A stretch of DNA of 31,789 nt, from contig CAAHFI011306831.1 in NCBI GenBank assembly GCA_900893395.1, forward strand, positions 1-31,789. The letters run 5' to 3'. Source of the DNA: Euglena gracilis. Lineage: Eukaryota > Euglenozoa > Euglenophyceae > Euglenales > Euglenaceae. Each line of letters starts with the position of its first letter. The first letter of the stretch is position 1. The notes under the pieces were generated by a model. The model made no database searches. It had not been told where the DNA came from and saw only the letters and a program-made list of their open reading frames with translations. Below are positions 23,541 through 31,789 of the stretch, piece by piece. The position numbers were made by a program, and so were the translations under genes.

Positions 23541-26500
23541 GTGTCTAGGGGTGTGAAATACATGCAGCCGGAAGATTTGGAGGGGTCAATCCGGGTGAAT
23601 CGGGTGCCTGGGACCCTATGGAACTGGGGTCAGCGGGGGCCCGGGTAACAAGGAACCTGGCTTGAGGTCCAGAACCGGGGTATAACCAGGAAACCGATTG
23701 GCACCTCAGTCGAGCTGAAGGAGGCAGATTTCACCCGGATTCACCCGGAACGCGTGTCTAGGGGTGTGAAATACATGCAGCCGGAAGATTTGGAGGGGTC
23801 AATCCGGTGAATCGGGTGCCTGGGACCCTATGGAACTGGGGTCAGCGGGGCCCGGGTAACAAGGAACCTGGCTTGAGGTCCAGAACCGGGTATAACCAGG
23901 AAACCGATTGGCACCTCAGTCGAGCTGAAGGAGGCAGATTTCACCCGGATTCACCCGGAACGCGTGTCTAGGGGTGTGAAATACATGCAGCCGGAAGATT
24001 TGGAGGGGTCAATCCGGGTGAATCGGGTGCCTGGGACCCTATGGAACTGGGGTCAGCGGGGGCCCGGGTAACAAGGAACCTGGCTTGAGGTCCAGAACCG
24101 GGTATAACCAGGAAACCGATTGGCACCTCAGTCGAGCTGAAGGAGGCAGATTTCACCCGGATTCACCCGGAACGCGTGTCTAGGGTGTGAAATACATGCA
24201 GCCGGAAGATTTGGAGGGGTCAATCCGGGTGAATCGGGTGCCTGGGACCCTATGGAACTGGGGTCAGCGGGGGCCCGGGTAACAAGGAACCTGGCTTGAG
24301 GTCCAGAACCGGGTATAACCAGGAAACCGATTGGCACCTCAGTCGAGCTGAAGGAGGCAGATTTCACCCGGATTCACCCGGAACGCGTGTCTAGGGTGTG
24401 AAATACATGCAGCCGGAAGATTTGGAGGGGTCAATCCGGGTGAATCGGGTGCCTGGGACCCTATGGAACTGGGGTCAGCGGGGGCCCGGGTAACAAGGAA
24501 CCTGGCTTGAGGTCCAGAACCGGGTATAACCAGGAAACCGATTGGCACCTCAGTCGAGCTGAAGGAGGCAGATTTCACCCGGATTCACCCGGAACGCGTG
24601 TCTAGGGGTGTGAAATACATGCAGCCGGAAGATTTGGAGGGGTCAATCCGGGTGAATCGGGTGCCTGGGACCCTATGGAACTGGGGTCAGCGGGGCCCGG
24701 GTAACAAGGAACCTGGCTTGAGGTCCAGAACCGGGTATAACCAGGAAACCGATTGGCACCTCAGTCGAGCTGAAGGAGGCAGATTTCACCCGGATTCACC
24801 CGGAACGCGTGTCTAGGGGTTGAAATACATGCAGCCGGAAGATTTGGAGGGGTCAATCCGGGTGAATCGGGTGCCTGGGACCCTATGGAACTGGGGTCAG
24901 CGGGGGCCCGGGTAACAAGGAACCTGGCTTGAGGTCCAGAACCGGGGTATAACCAGGAAACCGATTGGCACCTCAGTCGAGCTGAAGGAGGCAGATTTCA
25001 CCCGGATTCACCCGGAACGCGTGTCTAGGGGTGTGAAATACATGCAGCCGGAAGATTTGGAGGGGTCAATCCGGGTGAATCGGGTGCCTGGGACCCTATG
25101 GAACTGGGTCAGCGGGGGCCCGGGTAACAAGGAACCTGGCTTGAGGTCCAGAACCGGGGTATAACCAGGAAACCGATTGGCACCTCAGTCGAGCTGAAGG
25201 AGGCAGATTTCACCCGGATTCACCCGGAACGGTGTCTAGGGGTGTGAAATACATGCAGCCGGAAGATTTGGAGGGGTCAATCCGGGTGAATCGGGTGCCT
25301 GGGACCCTATGGAACTGGGTCAGCGGGGGCCCGGGTAACAAGGAACCTGGCTTGAGGTCCAGAAACCGGGTATAACCAGGAAACCGATTGGCACCTCAGT
25401 CGAGCTGAAGGAGGCAGATTTCACCCGGATTCACCCGGAACGCGTGTCTAGGGGTGTGAAATAATGCAGCCGGAAGATTTGGAGGGTCAATCCGGGTGAA
25501 TCGGGTGCCTGGGACCCTATGGAACTGGGGTCAGCGGGGCCCGGGTAACAAGGAACCTGGCTTGAGGTCCAGAACCGGGTATAACCAGGAAACCGATTGG
25601 CACCTCAGTCGAGCTGAAGGAGGCAGATTTCACCCGGATTCACCCGGAACGTGTCTAGGGGTGTGAAATACATGCAGCCGGAAGATTTGGAGGGGTCAAT
25701 CCGGGTGAATCGGGTGCCTGGGACCCTATGGAACTGGGGTCAGCGGGGCCCGGGTAACAAGGAACCTGGCTTGAGGTCCAGAACCGGGTATAACCAGGAA
25801 ACCGATTGGCACCTCAGTCGAGCTGAAGGAGGCAGATTTCACCCGGATTCACCCGGAACGCTGTCTAGGGTGTGAAATACATGCAGCCGGAAGATTTGGA
25901 GGGGTCAATCCGGGTGAATCGGGTGCCTGGGACCCTATGGAACTGGGGTCAGCGGGGCCCGGGTAACAAGGAACCTGGCTTGAGGTCCAGAACCGGGGTA
26001 TAACCAGGAAACCGATTGGCACCTCAGTCGAGCTGAAGGAGGCAGATTTCACCCGGATTCACCCGGAACGCGTGTCTAGGGGTGTGAAATACATGCAGCC
26101 GGAAGATTTGGAGGGGTCAATCCGGGTGAATCGGGTGCCTGGGACCCTATGGAACTGGGGTCAGCGGGGCCCTAACAAGGAACCTGGCTTGAGGTCCAGA
26201 ACCGGGGTATAACCAGGAAACCGATTCACCTCAGTCGAGCTGAAGGAGGCAGATTTCACCCGGATTCACCCGGAACGGTGTCTAGGGGTGTGAAATACAT
26301 GCAGCCGGAAGATTTGGAGGGGTCAATCCGGGTGAATCGGGTGCCTGGGACCCTATGGAACTGGGGTCAGCGGGGGCCCGGGTAACAAGAACCTGGCTTG
26401 AGGTCCAGAACCGGGTATAACCAGGAAACCGATTGGCACCTCAGTCGAGCTGAAGGAGGCAGATTTCACCCGGATTCACCCGGAACGCGTGTCTAGGGGT

Positions 26501-28800
26501 GTGAAACATGCAGCCGGAAGATTTGGAGGGGTCAATCCGGGTGAATCGGGTGCCTGGGACCCTATGGAACTGGGGTCAGCGGGGGCCCGGGTAACAAGGA
26601 ACCTGGCTTGAGGTCCAGAACCGGGTATAACCAGGAAACCGATTGCACCTCAGTCGAGCTGAAGGAGGCAGATTTCACCCGGATTCACCCGGAACGCGTG
26701 TCTAGGGGTGTGAAATACATGCAGCCGGAAGATTTGGAGGGGTCAATCCGGGTGAATCGGGTGCCTGGGACCCTATGGAACTGGGGTCAGCGGGGGCCCG
26801 GGTAACAAGGAACCTGGCTTGAGGTCCAGAACCGGGGTATAACCAGGAAACCGATTGGCACCTCAGTCGAGCTGAAAGGCAGATTTCACCCGGATTCACC
26901 CGGAACGTGTCTAGGGGTGTGAAATACATGCAGCCGGAAGATTTGGAGGGGTCAATCCGGGTGAATCGGGTGCCTGGGACCCTATGGAACTGGGGTCAGC
27001 GGGGGCCCGGTAACAAGGAACCTGGCTTGAGGTCCAGAACCGGGTATAACCAGGAAACCGATTGGCACCTCAGTCGAGCTGAAGGAGGCAGATTTCACCC
27101 GGATTCACCCGGAACGCGTGTCTAGGGGTGTGAAATACATGCAGCCGGAAGATTTGGAGGGGTCAATCCGGGTGAATCGGGTGCCTGGGACCCTATGGAA
27201 CTGGGGTCAGCGGGGGCCCGGGTAACAAGGAACCTGGCTTGAGGTCCAGAACCGGGGTATAACCAGGAAACCGATTGGCACCTCAGTCGAGCTGAAGGAG
27301 GCAGATTTCACCCGGATTCACCCGGAACGTGTCTAGGGTGTGAAATACATGCAGCCGGAAGATTTGGAGGGGTCAATCCGGAATCGGGTGCCTGGGACCC
27401 TATGGAACTGGGGTCAGCGGGGGCCCGGGTAACAAGGAACCTGGCTTGAGGTCCAGAACCGGGTATAACCAGGAAACCGATTGGCACCTCAGTCGAGCTG
27501 AAGGAGGCAGATTTCACCCGGATTCACCCGGAACGCGTGTCTAGGGTGTGAAATACATGCAGCCGGAAGATTTGGAGGGGTCAATCCGGGTGAATCGGGT
27601 GCCTGGGACCCTATGGAACTGGGGTCAGCGGGGGCCCGGGTAACAAGAACCTGGCTTGAGGTCCAGAACCGGGTATAACCAGGAAACCGATTGGCACCTC
27701 AGTCGAGCTGAAGGAGGCAGATTTCACCCGGATTCACCCGGAACGGGTGTCTAGGGGTGTGAAATACATGCAGCCGGAAGATTTGAGGGGTCAATCCGGG
27801 TGAATCGGGTGCCTGGGACCCTATGGAACTGGGGTCAGCGGGGCCCGGGTAACAAGAACCTGGCTTGAGGTCCAGAACCGGGGTATAACCAGGAAACCGA
27901 TTGGCACCTCAGTCGAGCTGAAGGAGGCAGATTTCACCCGGATTCACCCGGAACGCGTGTCTAGGGGTGTGAAATACATGCAGCCGGAAGATTTGGAGGG
28001 GTCAATCCGGAATCGGTGCCTGGGACCCTATGGAACTGGGGTCAGCGGGGGCCCGGGTAACAAGGAACCTGGCTTGAGGTCCAGAACCGGGTATAACCAG
28101 GAAACCGATTGGCACCTCAGTCGAGCTGAAGGAGGCAGATTTCACCCGGATTCACCCGGAACGCGTGTCTAGGGGTGTGAAATACATGCAGCCGGAAGAT
28201 TTGGAGGGGTCAATCCGGGTGAATCGGGTGCCTGGACCCTATGGAACTGGGCAGCGGGGGCCCGGGTAACAAGGAACCTGGCTTGAGGTCCAGAACCGGG
28301 GTAAACCAGGAAACCGATTGGCACCTCAGTCGAGCTGAAGGAGGCAGATTTCACCCGGATTCACCCGGAACGCGTGTCTAGGGGTGTGAAATACATGCAG
28401 CCGGAAGATTTGGAGGGGTCAATCCGGGTGAATCGGGTGCCTGGGACCCTATGGAACTGGGTCAGCGGGGGCCCGGGTAACAAGGAACCTGGCTTGAGGT
28501 CCAGAACCGGGGTATAACCAGGAAACCGATTGGCACCTCAGTCGAGCTGAAGGAGGCAGATTTCACCCGGATTCACCCGGAACGCGTGTCTAGGGGTGTG
28601 AAATACATGCAGCCGGAAGATTTGGAGGGGTCAATCCGGGTGAATCGGTGCCTGGGACCCTATGGAACTGGGGTCAGCGGGGCCCGGGTAACAAGGAACC
28701 TGGCTTGAGGTCCAGAACCGGGTATAACCAGGAAACCGATTGGCACCTCAGTCGAGCTGAAGGAGGCAGATTTCACCCGGATTCACCCGGAACGCGTGTC
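23541..28800 (+). repeat. Satellite block with mixed small deletions
   Basis: About 25 units averaging near 210 bp. Besides the four G-run contractions, new classes appear. CGCG is reduced to CG in the ACGCGT motif (near 23540, 25650, 26906 and 27329). One base is lost in the same motif (near 25231 and 26275). gggtgaa becomes ggaa (near 27380 and 28009). aagg becomes aag in acaaggaacc (near 26388, 27646 and 27855). tggggtcag loses a G (near 25106, 25318 and 28459). There is one clear inserted A near 25364. The same small deletions recur in separate units, which suggests context-driven error. Confidence 0.85.
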
Positions 28801-31789
28801 TAGGGTGTGAAATGCAGCCGGAAGATTTGGAGGGTCAATCCGGGTGAATCGGTGCCTGGGACCCTATGGAACTGGGGTCAGCGGGGGCCTAACGGAAGAA
28901 CCTGGCTTGAGGTCCAGAACCGGGTATAACCAGGAAACCGATTGGCACCTCAGTCGAGCTGAAGGAGGCAGATTTCACCCGGATTCACCCAACGCGTGTC
29001 TAGGGTGAAATACATGCAGCCGGAAGATTTGAGGGGTCAATCCGGAATCGGGCCTGGGACCCTATGGAACTGGGTCAGCGGGGCCCGGGTAACAAGGAAC
29101 CTGGCTTGAGGTCCAAACCGGGGTATAACCAGGAAACCGATTGGCACCTCAGTCGAGCTGAAGGAGGCAGATTTCACCCGGATTCACCCGGAACGCGTGT
29201 CTAGGGGTGTGAAATACATGCAGCCGGAAGATTTGGAGGGGTCAATCCGGGTGAATCGGTGCCTGGGACCCTATGGAACTGGGTCAGCGGGGGCCCGGGT
29301 AACAAGGAACCTGGCTTGAGGTCCAGAACCGGGGTATAACCAGAAACCGATTGGCACCTCAGTCGAGCTGAAGGAGGCAGATTTCACCCGGATTCACCCG
29401 GAACGCGTGTCTAGGGTGTGAAATACATGCAGCCGAAGATTTGGAGGGTCAATCCGGGAATCGGGTGCCTGGGACCCTATGGAACTGGGGTCACGGGGGC
29501 CCGGGTAACAAGAACCTGGCTTGAGGTCCAGAACCGGGTATAACCAGGAAACCGATTGCACCTCAGTCGAGCTGAAGGAGGCAGATTTCACCCGGATTCA
29601 CCCGGAACGCGTGTCTAGGGTGTGAAATACATGCAGCCGGAAGATTTGGAGGGTCAATCCGGTGAATCGGTGCCTGGGACCCTATGGAACTGGGGTCAGC
29701 GGGGCCCGGTAACAAGAACCTGGCTTGAGGTCCAGAACCGGGTATAACCAGGAAACCGATTGGCACCTCAGTCGAGCTGAAGGAGGCAGATTTCACCCGG
29801 ATTCACCCGGAACGCGTGTCTAGGGGTGAAATACATGCAGCCGGAAGATTTGGAGGGTCAATCCGGTGAATCGGTGCCTGGACCCTATGGAACTGGTCAG
29901 CGGGGCCCGGGTAACAAGGAACCTGGCTTGAGTCCAGAACCGGGTATAACCAGGAAACCGATTGGCACCTCAGTCGAGCTGAAAGGCAGATTTCACCCGG
30001 ATTCACCCGGAACGCGTGTCTAGGGGTGTGAAATACATGCAGCCGAAGATTTGGAGGGGTCAATCGGGTGAATCGGGTGCCTGGGACCCTATGGAACTGG
30101 GGTCAGCGGGGGCCCGGGTAACAAGAACCTGGCTTGAGGTCCAGAACCGGGTATAACCAGGAAACCGATTGGCACCTCAGTCGAGCTGAAGGAGGCAATT
30201 CACCCGGATTCACCCGGAACGCGTGTCTAGGGGTGTGAAATACATGCAGCCGGAAGATTGGAGGGGTCAATCCGGGGAATCGGGTGCCTGGACCCTATGG
30301 AACTGGGGTCAGCGGGGGCCCGGGTAACAAGGAACCTGGCTTGAGGTCCAGAACCGGGTATAACCAGGAAACCGATACACCTCAGTCGAGCTGAAGGAGG
30401 CAGATTTCACCCGGATTCACCCGAACGCGTTCTAGGGTGTGAAATACATGCAGCCGGAAGATTTGGAGGGGTCAATCCGGGTGAATCGGTGCCTGGGACC
30501 CTATGGAACTGGGTCAGCGGGGGCCCGGGTAACAAGGAACTGGCTTGAGGTCCAGAACCGGGTATAACCAGGAAACCGATTGCACCTCAGTCGAGCTGAA
30601 GGCAGATTTCACCCGGATTCACCCGAACGCGTGTCTAGGGGTGTGAAATACATGCAGCCGGAAGAATTTGGAGGTCAATCCGGGTGAATCTCCTGGGACC
30701 CTATGGAACTGGGGTCAGCGGGGCCGGGTAACAAGAACCTGGCTTGAGGTCCAGAACCGGTATAACCAGGAAACCGATTGGCACCTCCAGTCGAGCTGAA
30801 GGAGCAGATTTCACCCGGATTCACCCGGAACGCGTGTCTAGGGGTGTGAAATACATGCAGCCGGAAGATTTGGAGGGTCAATCCGGGAATCGGGTGCCTG
30901 GGACCCTAATGGAACTGGGTCAGCGGGGCCCGGGTAACAAAGAACCTGGCTTGAGGTCCAGAACCGGGTATAACCAGGAAACCGATTGGCACCTCAGTCG
31001 AGCTGAAGGAGGCAGATTTCACCCGATTCACCCGGAAGCGTGTCTAGGGGTTGAATACATGCAGCCGGAAGATTTGGAGGGGTCAATCCGGGTGAATCGG
31101 GTGCCTGGGACCCTATGGAACTGGGGTCAGCGGGGCCCGGTAACAAGAACCTGGCTGAGGTCCAGAACCGGGTATAACCAGGAAACCGATTGGCACCTCA
31201 GTCGAGCTGAAGGGCAGATTTCACCCGGATTCACCCGGAACGGTGTCTAGGGTGTGAAATACATGCAGCCGGAAGATTTGGAGGGTCAATCCGGGTGAAT
31301 CGGGTGCCTGGGACCCTAAACTGGGTCAGCGGGGCCCGGGTAACAAGAACCTGCGAGTCCAGAACCGGGTATAACCAGGAAACCGATTGGCACCTCAGTC
31401 GACTGAAGGAGGCAGATTCACCCGGATTCACCCGAACGCGTGTCTAGGGTGTGAAATACAGCAGCCGGAAGATTTGGAGGGTCAATCCGGGTGAATCGGG
31501 TGCCTGCCCTATGGAACTGGGTCAGCGGGGGCCCGAACAAGAACCTGGCTTGAGGTCCAAACCGGTATAACCAGGAAAACCGATTGCACCTCAGTCGAGC
31601 TGAAGGAGCAGATTTTCACCCGATTCACCCGGAACGCCGGTCTAGGGGTGTAAATACATGCAGCCGAAGATTGGAAGGGTCAATCCGGTGAATCGGGTGC
31701 CTGGGACCCTATGAACTGGGGTCAGCGGGGGCCCGGGTAACAAACCTGCTTGAGGTCCAGAACCGTATAACCAGAAACCATTGGCACCT
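28801..31789 (+). repeat. Strongly degraded right edge of the array
   Basis: About 14.5 units, the last incomplete. Successive tttcac landmarks are 195-210 bp apart and average about 203, so about ten bases are lost per unit. Nearly every unit has several one- to five-base deletions spread over all parts of the repeat. There are a few insertions (near 30665, 30787, 30908 and 31579) and only a handful of possible substitutions (near 28893, 30374, 30690 and 31637). The last bases end inside the ttggcacctcag segment. The pattern resembles uncorrected single-read sequence at a contig end. No flanking unique DNA is reached. Confidence 0.85.

Larger units (their letters stand above)
1..31789 (+). 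repeat. Satellite DNA array, 213-bp monomer, about 150 head-to-tail copies
   Basis: A 213-bp unit repeats in direct orientation across the entire window. For example, the motif gtcaatccgg recurs at 3618, 3831, 4044 and so on to 13629, exactly every 213 bases. Counting the recurring tttcac landmark gives about 150.5 units. No unit is inverted and no foreign DNA interrupts the array. Satellites of this size are typical of eukaryotic heterochromatin, commonly centromeric or subtelomeric, and a 213-bp period is close to a nucleosome plus linker. The family is not one I recognise. Chromosomal location and any function are unknown. The array runs off both ends of the window, so its true length is greater. 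A prokaryotic origin is very unlikely given size and uniformity. An expanded rDNA spacer sub-repeat block is a weaker alternative, since no rRNA sequence is present. Confidence 0.97.

Noticed and set aside
30744-31250. 168-codon plus-strand frame as a possible repeat protein
   Set aside because: It begins at TTG within the most error-rich part and reads through satellite in shifting frames; chance loss of stops explains it.
1-31789. CRISPR array
   Set aside because: The repeats abut with no unique spacers, the unit is far longer than CRISPR repeats, and no cas genes are present.
1-31789. rDNA intergenic spacer sub-repeats
   Set aside because: The G+C-rich unit would fit, but no rRNA coding or promoter sequence occurs in 31.8 kb, and the block is long for a spacer. 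Kept only as a weak alternative.
28801-31789. Genuine ancient, decayed edge of the satellite
   Set aside because: The changes are nearly all short deletions with few substitutions and no CpG decay, and no flanking DNA follows. Sequencing or consensus error fits better, though not proven.
1-31789. Telomeric repeats, transposons or retroelement fragments
   Set aside because: No telomere hexamers, terminal repeats, poly-A tails or element coding motifs were seen anywhere; every stretch is explained by the 213-bp unit.

Overview
The whole window is one uninterrupted satellite DNA array. A 213-bp unit repeats head to tail about 150 times from the first base to the last, always in the same orientation. 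There is no unique sequence, no flanking DNA, no transposon and no gene. An array this long and uniform indicates a eukaryotic nuclear genome, from a centromeric, pericentromeric, subtelomeric or other heterochromatic block. The lineage cannot be told from the repeat, and I do not recognise the family. The unit is 58.7% G+C (76 G, 49 C, 51 A, 37 T on the + strand) and G-rich on one strand. It carries 12 CpGs, a long imperfect inverted repeat, and weak internal sub-repeats of about 35 bp.

Layout. 1-205: left edge, with three single-base deletions. 206-3500: near-perfect copies with three one-base contractions. 3501-13678: about 47.8 copies among which I find no difference at all. 13679-23540: copies that differ almost only by loss of one G from one of four G-runs (about 1.1 bases lost per unit). 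23541-28800: mixed small deletions (about 2.9 bases lost per unit). 28801-31789: heavy small indels (about 10 bases lost per unit, mean unit about 203 bp), ending mid-unit.

Reading. The changes are nearly all deletions in homopolymers or short repeats, with very few substitutions and no visible CpG-to-TpG decay. They worsen toward the right end. That is what falling long-read depth at a contig end produces, and not what old, mutating edge monomers look like. The biology worth following is the satellite itself: its uniformity, its dense intact CpGs and its dyad. The right-hand variation is probably mostly technical.

Coding. 213 is 71 x 3, so the reading frame is kept from unit to unit, but the consensus has stops in all six frames. 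Every open frame of 60 codons or more arises only where a unit has lost bases, and the standard ones begin at GTG or TTG. None is a credible gene.
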